The notes below the pieces were generated by a model, which saw only the letters and a list, made by a program, of their open reading frames with translations, did no database searches and was not told the origin of the DNA. Below are positions 1 through 5,348 of a DNA stretch of 5,882 nt, one piece after another; within the stretch, counting starts at the first letter, position 1; every line of letters begins with the position of its first letter. The translations under genes and the position numbers were made by a program. This DNA comes from Actinomycetota bacterium (GTDB lineage: Bacteria; Actinomycetota; Thermoleophilia; Gaiellales; Gaiellaceae), in the NCBI GenBank assembly GCA_019236545.1, contig JAFAIV010000407.1, forward strand, positions 1 through 5,882, given 5' to 3'.

Positions 1-1065
1 GTGCTCGGTGCCTTCACCGCGCACCATCTCGAAGCCCAGGCCGAGGACGTCGCCTTGTTCCTGGCCGTCGGCGCCGCGCTCTCGATCGCCGCCAGCGTCG
101 CCGTCGCCTGGCACGCCGGGTTCCACGAGGTCGCCGACCATGCCCGCCACGTGAACCCGCTCTGGTTCGCGGTCGCGCTCGCCGGCGCGGTTGCGGCGCA
201 CATCGGCTACATGCTCGCGTTCCGCGAGGTCGCGCGCGTGGACGACGGGCTGCCGATCGGGATCGTCCGCACCGGCGCGATCGTGGCCACCGGCTTCGGC
301 GTCTTCGTCCCGCGCGGCGGCTTCGCCCTCGACGTCGAGGCGCTGACCGACATGGGCGTCCCGGTCGAGGAGGCGCGCATCCGCGTCCTCGGGCTCGGCT
401 CGCTCGAGTACGTCGTCCTCGGGACGGCGGCCGCGGCCTGCTCGATCCTGATGCTCCTCTGGGACTTCCACGCGCAGCAGGCGGTGACGCTGTCGTGGGC
501 GATCGGCGTGCCGGCCGGGACGCTGCTCGCGCTGATCGCGCTCAGGTTCCGTAAGTGGCTCTGCCGCGGCTGGTTCAAGAAGGTGATCGGGCCGCCCCTC
601 GAGGCGCTGCTCGTCGTCGGAAAGATCCTCGCGCGCCCGCGCCAGCACGCGACCGCCGCGATCTTCGGCATGTCCCTCTACTTCGCCGGCGAGGTCTTCG
701 TGCTCTGGGCGTGCCTCGCGGCGTTCCAGCACGGCGGGCCGTCGATCCTCGCGGTCGTCGTCGGCTACGCGACCGGCTACGCGCTCACGCGGCGCACGCT
801 GCCGCTCGCGGGCGCGGGCGCGGTCGAGGCGCTGATGCCGTTCGCGCTCGCCTGGGTGGACTTCAAGCTCGCGGCGGCGGTGCTCGCCGTCTTCGCCTAC
901 CGCCTCTTCAACGTCTGGCTGCCGGTGCCGCCGTCGCTCGCCGGGCTGATCGCCCTGCAGCGGCGGCCGCCGACCGGCTCAGTGGCGTACGCCGAAGTCG
1001 GTCGTCACGATGGTGACGGGCATGCCCTTGTAGACGCCAGGGCCCGCGCCGACGTGCACCGCTGA
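1..1065 (+). CDS. Lysylphosphatidylglycerol synthase TM-region / UPF0104 (flippase-like) membrane protein, possibly 5'-truncated
   Basis: This is a polytopic inner-membrane protein. About eight hydrophobic segments are visible, near residues 17-38, 53-74, 88-105, 132-155, 162-182, 217-242, 249-262 and 270-318. The end resembles the LPG_synthase_TM/AglD family: a Gly-rich segment ending in Glu (GAGAVE, residues 271-276), followed by a helix ending in YRLFNVWLP. The canonical family motif is closer to GGxGxxE, so the second Gly here is replaced by Ala. The catalytic aminoacyl-transferase domain of MprF is absent, so aminoacyl-lipid synthesis is not implied; such short members are usually called flippase-like or transporter-like without proven substrate. 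The reading frame opens with GTG at the first base of the window, so the true start may lie upstream. The last 28 residues (from residue 327) are encoded antisense to the CAP gene and look unconserved and polar. Confidence 0.8.
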   Translation: MLGAFTAHHLEAQAEDVALFLAVGAALSIAASVAVAWHAGFHEVADHARHVNPLWFAVALAGAVAAHIGYMLAFREVARVDDGLPIGIVRTGAIVATGFGVFVPRGGFALDVEALTDMGVPVEEARIRVLGLGSLEYVVLGTAAAACSILMLLWDFHAQQAVTLSWAIGVPAGTLLALIALRFRKWLCRGWFKKVIGPPLEALLVVGKILARPRQHATAAIFGMSLYFAGEVFVLWACLAAFQHGGPSILAVVVGYATGYALTRRTLPLAGAGAVEALMPFALAWVDFKLAAAVLAVFAYRLFNVWLPVPPSLAGLIALQRRPPTGSVAYAEVGRHDGDGHALVDARARADVHR

Positions 1066-1506
1066 GACGCCGATCTCCCGCCAGCGCGGGGTCAGCATGT
1101 TCTTGAGGTGCTCCGGGCTGTGCTCCCAGAGCTCGAGCGCGCCGGAGGCGGTGACGCTCGGCGACGACCAGAGCAGGTTCTCGCCGACCGACCAGTAGCC
1201 GAAAGAGCCCTGCGCGTACCAGTGCTGGATGCGCTGCCAGAACGCGGCGCCGTCGTGGGACTCGTGGGCGAAGTAGCCGTCCGCGGCCATCTCCTCGGTG
1301 TGCTGGCGCGCCGCCTCGGTCAGGGGCGTCGACAGCGTCAGCGGGACGAGCCCGTGCTGGCGGCGGAACGCGTTCAGGTCGGCGAGGACGCCGCGCTCGA
1401 GCGCGGTCAGCGCAAGGGCTGTGCGGTGGGTCTCCGCGGAGCTCGGCGACGCCGCCGTTGCCGCGAGGACGAGGAAGGCGGCGAGAGCTGCGACGGCGCG
1501 AACCAC
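979..1506 (-). CDS. Secreted CAP/SCP-domain protein
   Basis: A 175-aa exported protein. Residues 1-24 form a signal peptide: one Arg, a hydrophobic Ala/Leu/Val core, and a likely cut after SSA at 24. The rest is a CAP (cysteine-rich secretory/PR-1-like) domain. It shows the helix AARQHTEEMA (65-74), then Y78-F79-A80-H81, the GEN motif (108-110), and W127 followed by SPEHLKNML (130-138), the bacterial form of the CAP cavity signature. His81, Glu109 and His133 are likely cavity residues. Bacterial CAP proteins are extracytoplasmic, and their biochemical role is mostly unknown. The start is GTG; no strong Shine-Dalgarno is visible, but an upstream start would disrupt the signal peptide. Its 3' end overlaps the convergent flippase-like gene by 87 nt. 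It is transcribed divergently from the 99-aa protein gene. Confidence 0.88.
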   Translation of the reverse strand: MVRAVAALAAFLVLAATAASPSSAETHRTALALTALERGVLADLNAFRRQHGLVPLTLSTPLTEAARQHTEEMAADGYFAHESHDGAAFWQRIQHWYAQGSFGYWSVGENLLWSSPSVTASGALELWEHSPEHLKNMLTPRWREIGVSAVHVGAGPGVYKGMPVTIVTTDFGVRH

Positions 1507-1563
1507 CCGCGCAGGATCGCCGCGCCCACCCTGGGCGGCAACCGGCCGAACGGCTCAAATCGC

Positions 1564-1578
1564 AGGACCGACGGTCCT
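1564..1578. promoter_or_regulatory. Perfect 15-bp palindrome, candidate operator
   Basis: The arms AGGACCG and CGGTCCT flank a single central base, lying between the divergent CAP and 99-aa protein genes. On the + side a weak -10-like AACAAT (1584-1589) sits 6 nt before the GTG at 1596, placing the dyad in the -35/spacer zone. On the - side TTGTTC (1588-1583) and TGCGAT, spaced 18 nt, would flank the dyad as weak promoter hexamers. The palindrome is directly visible; the promoter hexamers and operator role are inferred. The GGAC/GTCC half-sites recall those of NarL/DevR-type response regulators, but the 5-nt gap differs, so no regulator is assigned. Confidence 0.45.
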
Positions 1579-1595
1579 ATTGGAACAATGCGGAA

Positions 1596-1895
1596 GTGAG
1601 CCTCCGCGGCGAGCCCCTCGAGCGCGACGCCGTCCTCCCGGACGGGCGGGTGCTGCGCGTGCGCGTCGGCGTCCCGGAGGACTCGTACATCCCCCGCGAC
1701 CAGCTCGACACCGTCGACCTCGAGCTCTGGGACGAGGCGCAGGGCGAGCACGTCGCCGCCGTGACGACCGTCCTGGAGCCGGAGCAGACGAGCGAGGGCC
1801 TTCGCCTGCTGGAGGCGGTCGTGCTCGGCCTCGAGTCGGGCGAGCTCCAGCCGACCGCGGGCGCCCTCGAGCCGCTCGCCGACCGGGTGCTGTGA
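1596..1895 (+). CDS. Conserved-looking hypothetical protein, 99 aa, acidic
   Basis: I do not recognise this protein. It is 99 aa and acidic, with no signal peptide or membrane segment, so it is probably cytoplasmic. The N-terminal half looks like beta structure (alternating Val/Arg in RVLRVRVGV, residues 18-26, then a D-L-E-L-W stretch). The C-terminal half reads as an amphipathic helix rich in Leu and Glu around residues 66-95. GTG 1596 is chosen because the frame upstream runs antisense through the CAP gene and because CGGAA sits just before it; translation may be leaderless. The stop overlaps a possible cyclophilin start as GTGA (1892-1895), which suggests translational coupling and an operon. 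Codon usage matches the neighbours, with G/C at nearly all third positions, supporting real coding. Confidence 0.72.
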   Translation: MSLRGEPLERDAVLPDGRVLRVRVGVPEDSYIPRDQLDTVDLELWDEAQGEHVAAVTTVLEPEQTSEGLRLLEAVVLGLESGELQPTAGALEPLADRVL

Positions 1896-1897
1896 CG

Positions 1898-2350
1898 ATG
1901 TCGGTCGCGACCCTGCACACGAACCACGGTGCGATCGTCGTCGAGCTGTTCGACGAGGACGCGCCGAAGACCGTCGAGAACTTCCGCACGCTCGCCGCCG
2001 ACGGCTTCTACGACGGCGTCATCTTCCACCGCGTGATCCCCGACTTCATGATCCAGGGCGGCGACCCGACCGGCACCGGCATGGGCGGCCCCGGCTACCA
2101 GTTCGAGGACGAGATCAACGACCACAAGGTCGTCCGCGGCGCGCTCGCGATGGCGAACGCCGGCCCGAACACGAACGGCAGCCAGTTCTTCATCGTCACG
2201 ACCGAGGATGCCTCGTGGCTCGACGGAAAACACACCGTCTTCGGTCGCGTCACCGACGGGATGGACGTCGTCGACGCGATCTCCGAGGTCGACACGGACC
2301 CGCGCGACAAGCCGCGCGAGGACGTCGTCATCGAGCGCGTCGAGCTCTGA
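1898..2350 (+). CDS. Cyclophilin-type peptidyl-prolyl cis-trans isomerase
   Basis: A 150-aa single-domain cyclophilin that catalyses cis-trans isomerisation of prolyl peptide bonds and assists protein folding. The fold is complete and the active-site residues of the family are all present. By alignment to human CypA these are Arg45 (R55), Phe50/Met51 and Gln53 in FHRVIPDFMIQGG, Ala86, Gln96 and Phe98 in NTNGSQFFI, Trp107, Leu108 and His112 (H126). The Trp predicts cyclosporin sensitivity. No signal peptide or lipobox is seen, so it should be cytoplasmic, unlike the larger anchored actinobacterial cyclophilins. ATG 1898 gives a standard N-terminus; GTG 1892, two codons upstream, overlaps the preceding stop and is an alternative. 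The gene ends inside an inverted repeat shared with the convergent DUF6328-like gene, overlapping it by 23 nt. Confidence 0.96.
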   Translation: MSVATLHTNHGAIVVELFDEDAPKTVENFRTLAADGFYDGVIFHRVIPDFMIQGGDPTGTGMGGPGYQFEDEINDHKVVRGALAMANAGPNTNGSQFFIVTTEDASWLDGKHTVFGRVTDGMDVVDAISEVDTDPRDKPREDVVIERVEL

Positions 2351-2354
2351 CGAC
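2324..2354. terminator. Inverted repeat joining two convergent stop codons, possible bidirectional terminator
   Basis: The arms GTCGTCA (2324-2330) and TGACGAC (2348-2354) are perfect complements. Inside them, GAGC (2333-2336) can pair with GCTC (2344-2347), giving an 11-bp stem with a 2-nt bulge and a 7-nt loop. The stop codon of the - gene (TCA, 2328-2330) and that of the + gene (TGA, 2348-2350) lie opposite each other in the stem. There is no T-tract on either side, so intrinsic termination is only a possibility. Confidence 0.4.
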
Positions 2355-2798
2355 CGACCCCAGCGGCAGGCCGTACCAGATCACGAGCAGGACGGTGCCG
2401 AGGGTGGCCGTCGCGGCGACCGCCGGCCCGAGCGACATCACGTAGTCGGTCACGAGCAGGACGACCGAGACGAGCGAGACGGCAAAGGCCGCGATCCCGG
2501 CGAGCGAGCAGCGGCTCCCGACCCTGACCATGTGCTCCTTGTCGCCGTGGCGGAAGCGGAGCCGGTGGTACGAGCTCGGCGCGGTCAGGAAGACGACCGC
2601 GACCGCCGTCGAGAGGAACGCGACGACGAAGACGTCGCGCTGGAAGTCCGTCGTCCTCGGCCAGCCCTTGGCGAACGGCACCGCGAGCAGGAACGCGAAG
2701 ATGACCGTCACTCCCGGGAGCAGGACGCGCAGCTCGTTCAGGAGCTCGATCAGCTCGCGGTCGGCGCGCTCCTTGGGGCTCTCGTCCTGCTCGCTCAC
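2328..2798 (-). CDS. DUF6328-like four-helix membrane protein
   Basis: A 156-aa membrane protein of unknown function. A charged cytosolic N-terminus with ESPKERADRELIELLNELR (residues 6-24) leads into the first helix. Helices lie near residues 27-43, 56-74, 99-121 and 127-147, and a basic tail (RARRAR) ends the protein. The combination of the ELLNELR-like amphipathic start, LPGV entering helix 1 and APSSYHRLRFR after helix 2 (73-83) matches what I know of the actinobacterial DUF6328 family. GTG 2798 is chosen because it directly precedes the conserved acidic/amphipathic start, while the longer frame would run through the tRNA gene. No clear Shine-Dalgarno is present. The tRNA-Gly gene lies 46 nt upstream on the same strand, so readthrough transcription is possible. 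The 3' end overlaps cyclophilin by 23 nt. Confidence 0.85.
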   Translation of the reverse strand: MSEQDESPKERADRELIELLNELRVLLPGVTVIFAFLLAVPFAKGWPRTTDFQRDVFVVAFLSTAVAVVFLTAPSSYHRLRFRHGDKEHMVRVGSRCSLAGIAAFAVSLVSVVLLVTDYVMSLGPAVAATATLGTVLLVIWYGLPLGSVVRARRAR

Positions 2799-2810
2799 GG
2801 GGCGAGGGAT

Positions 2811-2839
2811 TCCCGGCGGCCCGCAGCAGCACACCGGGA
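2811..2839 (-). terminator. Weak inverted repeat after tRNA-Gly, possible terminator or leader hairpin
   Basis: TCCCGG (2811-2816) and CCGGGA (2834-2839) are complementary arms separated by 17 nt, located between the tRNA 3' end and the DUF6328-like start. No T-run follows. It could attenuate readthrough from the tRNA gene or sit in the mRNA leader. Six-bp arms with a long loop are common by chance in DNA of this GC content. Confidence 0.2.
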
Positions 2840-2844
2840 GGTCA

Positions 2845-2915
<71 letters not shown>

Positions 2916-2925
2916 GGGCGCTGGG

Positions 2926-2932
2926 TACGGTA
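2926..2932. promoter_or_regulatory. Symmetric -10-like element between tRNA-Gly and ctaG
   Basis: TACGGTA reads as a TANNNT -10 box in both directions. On + it is TACGGT (2926-2931), 6 nt before GTG 2938, the spacing expected of a leaderless actinobacterial mRNA. On - it is TACCGT (2932-2927), placing a start near 2920 and leaving a roughly 5-nt tRNA leader. The -35 signals are poor; TTGAGC (2901-2906), inside the tRNA, lies 19 nt upstream of the + box. Confidence 0.4.
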
Positions 2933-2937
2933 GCCGC

Positions 2938-3687
2938 GTGTACCCGTCGGCGGAAGCGGTCGCACTCGCACCCCTCCTCGCGCTCGGGGTCGCGCTCTCC
3001 GCGCGGCGCCTCTCGCCCCCGCGGGTCGCCGCCGGCGCGCTCGCGGTCGCGCTCGTCGCGGCAGCGTTCGCGACGAGGCTGGAGCCGTTCGCGAACCACA
3101 CGTTCCTCTGGGCCCACCTGCTCCAGAACGTCGTCATGGCCGAGTGGGCTCCGGCGCTGCTCCTGCTCGCGGTGCCGCGCCGCTGGGTCGAGCGCGCTGC
3201 CGGCTTCCCGCTCTTCCGGCCGTTCGTCGCGCTGCCGCTCTGGCTCGGCACGTACTACGTCTGGCACCTGCCGTGGATCTACGACACCGCGCTCCGGCAC
3301 CCGCACTCGGTCCTCCACGCCGAGCACATCAGCTACCTGCTTACCGGCCTCAGCGTCTGGTGGCCGGTGATCCACGGCCGGATGACCGCCGGCGGGAAGG
3401 CGCTCTACCTCTTCGCGGCCTTCGTCCTCGCCTCGCCGCTCGGCCTGCTGCTGGCGCTCATCCCGCGCGCGATCTACCCGTTCTACGTCCACGCGCCGCG
3501 CGACTGGGGTCCCGGTCCGCTGACCGACCAGCAGATCGCAGGCGTCACGATGGCCTCCGAGGAGGCGCTCGTCTTCTTCGGCGTCTTCGTCGTCTACCTG
3601 CTCCGCTTCCTCGCGGAGGAGCAGGCGAGCGGGCTCCTCACCGGCGCCGGAGCAGGCGTGGGCCCGAGGTCTGGACGGCCTGCATGA
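2938..3687 (+). CDS. ctaG: caa3-type cytochrome c oxidase assembly protein, CtaG family
   Basis: A 249-aa polytopic membrane protein of the caa3_CtaG family, associated with assembly and copper loading of heme-copper oxidases in Gram-positive bacteria. It is unrelated in sequence to the Cox11-type CtaG of proteobacteria. Family hallmarks visible are H54 and H60 with Q63 before helix 2 (HTFLWAHLLQNVV), WHLP (109-112), HAEH (127-130), and DQQIAGVTM (197-205) before the last helix. These conserved His and Met residues are plausible metal ligands. Membrane segments lie near 8-22, 30-45, 60-79, 96-112, 128-145, 156-175 and 206-225. The GTG start fits a leaderless transcript; no Shine-Dalgarno is visible. 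No oxidase subunit genes are next to it, so it is a solitary copy in this window. The last 50 nt overlap the convergent Asp-box gene. Confidence 0.9.
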   Translation: MYPSAEAVALAPLLALGVALSARRLSPPRVAAGALAVALVAAAFATRLEPFANHTFLWAHLLQNVVMAEWAPALLLLAVPRRWVERAAGFPLFRPFVALPLWLGTYYVWHLPWIYDTALRHPHSVLHAEHISYLLTGLSVWWPVIHGRMTAGGKALYLFAAFVLASPLGLLLALIPRAIYPFYVHAPRDWGPGPLTDQQIAGVTMASEEALVFFGVFVVYLLRFLAEEQASGLLTGAGAGVGPRSGRPA

Positions 3688-4348
3688 CGTGCAGGCACGC
3701 CTGCGTGTTCGACCGGGCGGCGTCGCAGCCGGTCGCAGCGGGCTGCCGCGGGTCGTAGACGTCCGACGCGTAGGTCACGACGGCGAGGCCAGTTCGCGGG
3801 TCGACGGAGAGCGAGAGCGGCTCCATCGGCGCGCCGCCGTAGTGGACGGACGAGGTCGCGCGGTTCTCGGCGAAGACGCGGCCGCCGGTGCTCTCCGCGA
3901 GCGACACCCACCAGACCGCGTCGAGCGGGAACGCCCAGCCGGGCGCGTCTCCGGCCGAGTACGGCGTCTTGTAGTACGCGACCGCGACCCGGCCCTGGTC
4001 GCCGGCGAGCACGACCGGGAGGAGGGCCGTCCCGGGCCCGACGTCGACGCGGGCGGGCGCCGTCCAGGTCGCGCCCTGGTCCCGTGACGAGGCCTCCCAG
4101 ATGTGGTGGCCGTCGGACCACGCGGCATAGAGGTTCCCTGCGCGGTCGCTCGCCGTCGAGACCGGCCCGGCGACGACGGACGCGAACGGTGTCGCGACCG
4201 CGACCTGCGCCTGCGCCGGCGGAGCGCCCCAGGAGACGACGGCGTCGGTGAAGGTCGTCCCGTCGCCGACGACGGCGCGCGCGGCCGCGGGCGCGAGCAG
4301 CGTCGCCACGGCGCCCAGCGCACAGATGACGCGGAGCCTTCCCCCCAC
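3638..4348 (-). CDS. Secreted Asp-box (BNR/sialidase-like beta-propeller) protein
   Basis: A 236-aa exported protein. The N-terminus has two Arg residues and a hydrophobic stretch (residues 7-23) with a likely signal-peptidase cut after ARA at 25. The mature part is beta-rich. It contains one textbook Asp-box (SRDQGATW, residues 88-95: S-x-D-x-G-x-T-W) and related blades, such as GNLYAAWSDG (71-80), QGRVAVAYYK (118-127) and DPRTGLAVVTYASD (183-196). That is about half a normal six-blade sialidase-like propeller, so it may be a short or partial propeller; none of the catalytic sialidase residues can be assigned. Cys208 and Cys218 could form a disulfide. The GTG start sits 12 nt after the YihY-family stop, indicating an operon; Arg4 and Arg6 support this start. 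The C-terminal 50 nt overlap ctaG and encode a basic end (RLLRRR). Confidence 0.78.
   Translation of the reverse strand: MGGRLRVICALGAVATLLAPAAARAVVGDGTTFTDAVVSWGAPPAQAQVAVATPFASVVAGPVSTASDRAGNLYAAWSDGHHIWEASSRDQGATWTAPARVDVGPGTALLPVVLAGDQGRVAVAYYKTPYSAGDAPGWAFPLDAVWWVSLAESTGGRVFAENRATSSVHYGGAPMEPLSLSVDPRTGLAVVTYASDVYDPRQPAATGCDAARSNTQACLHVMQAVQTSGPRLLRRR
3678..3704. terminator. Overlapping hairpins over the ctaG stop codon
   Basis: GCCTGCA (3678-3684) and TGCAGGC (3690-3696) form a perfect 7-bp stem whose 5-nt loop begins with the ctaG stop TGA. GCAGGC (3691-3696) can alternatively pair with GCCTGC (3699-3704) across 2 nt, so the two stems are mutually exclusive. There is no T-tract. On the other strand this lies inside the Asp-box gene coding for Cys208-Cys218. 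Confidence 0.35.
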
Positions 4349-4360
4349 GATGCCGGACGC

Positions 4361-5293
4361 CTACCCGGCGACGGCAGTCCGCGAACGCCCGCGCGCGGCA
4401 GGACGGTCCGACGCGGCGCCGCGACTCCGCTCGACCTCGGCGTTCACCTCCGCGCCGAGGAGGAGCGCGATCGCGGCGAGCCAGAGCCACGTGAGCATCA
4501 CGATCACCGCCGCGAGCGAGCCCCACGTCTTGTTGTACGAGCCGAAGTGCGCGGTGTAGACGGCGAACGCGCCCGAGGCGGCCAGCCAGAGGACGGTGCC
4601 GATGATCGCGCCCGGCGTCAGGAGCTCCCAGCGGCGCGGCTTCCGGTCCGGGCCGAGGAAGAGGAGCGCCGCGAACGCGACCAGCAGTCCGAGGATGAGG
4701 ATCGGCCACTGCGCGATCCACCAGATCCAGCTCACGAGCGTGCCGGCGCCGCCGACGTGCGACGCGACGAGCTTCTCGACCTGCGGCCCGAACATCAGCA
4801 GCACCGCGACGAGCAGGAACGCGACGCCGGTGACCACGACCATCTCGAGCGCGACGAGCCGCCTGCGGAGGAACGACCGCCTGTCCTCGATCCCGTAGGC
4901 GAGGTTGAGCGCCGTCATGTACGTCGTCATCGCGCCGGTCGTCGACCAGACCGCGAGCACCGCGCCGACGATCGTCATCGTCAGCCCGGCCGACGGCTGC
5001 GAGCGGAGGCGCTGGAGGCTGCTGCCGAGCAGGGTCGTGGCCTGGCCGGGCATGACCTTCCCGAAGTGCTGCATCAGGGACGCGATCGTCCCCGGCCCGG
5101 CGACGAGCGTGAACGCACCGACCGCGAGGAGCAGCACGGCGGGGATCGCGAAGAACGTCGAGTAGGCGAGCGCCGACGCGAGCATCGTCCCGTTGTCGCT
5201 CGCGAAGCTCTTCACCGCCCGGACGACGATCGTCTTCGTGCTCTCGTCGTGGAGCGGGGCCTCGTCGGGGAGGGGGCGCCCTTCGTCCGCCAT
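4361..5293 (-). CDS. YihY/BrkB (virulence factor BrkB family) integral membrane protein
   Basis: A 310-aa inner-membrane protein of the YihY/UPF0761 (formerly 'ribonuclease BN') family; the nuclease label is a historical misassignment, and the function is unresolved. Family features in order are LASALAYSTFFAIPAVLL (residues 38-55), W116 followed by ALNLAYGIEDRRSFLRRR (128-145), VYTAHFGSYNKTWGSLAAV (245-263) and WLWLAAIALLLGAEVNAE (269-286). About six helices lie near 45-65, 104-124, 148-168, 189-213, 228-246 and 259-281. The N-terminal 20 residues and the Arg/Ala-rich C-terminal tail are cytosolic-like and variable. ATG 5293 is chosen because the upstream frame lacks family sequence and would overlap the divergent flavoprotein. 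No Shine-Dalgarno is seen (a C-run precedes the ATG). It is the first gene of a likely two-gene operon with the secreted Asp-box protein, 12 nt apart. Confidence 0.93.
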   Translation of the reverse strand: MADEGRPLPDEAPLHDESTKTIVVRAVKSFASDNGTMLASALAYSTFFAIPAVLLLAVGAFTLVAGPGTIASLMQHFGKVMPGQATTLLGSSLQRLRSQPSAGLTMTIVGAVLAVWSTTGAMTTYMTALNLAYGIEDRRSFLRRRLVALEMVVVTGVAFLLVAVLLMFGPQVEKLVASHVGGAGTLVSWIWWIAQWPILILGLLVAFAALLFLGPDRKPRRWELLTPGAIIGTVLWLAASGAFAVYTAHFGSYNKTWGSLAAVIVMLTWLWLAAIALLLGAEVNAEVERSRGAASDRPAARGRSRTAVAG

Positions 5294-5315
5294 CGGGGGG
5301 ACAACGGCCCGTGGG

Positions 5316-5339
5316 CCTATCGGGTTGCGCCGTGATAGG
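5316..5339. promoter_or_regulatory. Inverted repeat in the YihY/monooxygenase divergent promoter region
   Basis: CCTATC (5316-5321) and GATAGG (5334-5339) are perfect complements with 12 nt between, so arm centres are 18 bp apart. It occupies most of the 55-bp divergent gap, where a shared operator would be expected. Its right arm abuts the monooxygenase ribosome binding site. Six-bp arms alone are weak evidence; no regulator can be named. Confidence 0.3.
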
Positions 5340-5341
5340 AA
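5337..5341 (+). promoter_or_regulatory. Ribosome binding site for the flavin monooxygenase
   Basis: AGGAA lies 7 nt before GTG 5349. It is one of the few recognisable Shine-Dalgarno sequences in the window. It supports GTG 5349 as the start, which places the FAD-binding beta strand three residues in, as is usual for this family. Confidence 0.5.
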
Positions 5342-5348
5342 CCGCTGC

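Noticed and set aside
1298..1897. Long N-terminal extension of cyclophilin (a 350-aa reading)
   Set aside because: The extension is antisense to the CAP gene and out of frame with the 99-aa gene, and it is Arg/Ala-rich. The cyclophilin domain begins cleanly at 1898 with a standard N-terminus.
4381..4420. GGAC/GTCC-like partial copy of the 1564-1578 palindrome
   Set aside because: It is only a short imperfect match inside the YihY-family coding region, so it is not evidence for a second operator.
4381..5293. Annotation of the YihY-family protein as ribonuclease BN
   Set aside because: That name comes from an early misassignment. RNase BN is a metallo-beta-lactamase-fold enzyme, and this protein is a polytopic membrane protein without those motifs.
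4103..5335. 410-codon open frame on + opposite the YihY-family gene
   Set aside because: Its composition is overwhelmingly Arg/Glu/Asp/Pro with no hydrophobic core, and the opposite strand encodes a clear YihY-family protein.
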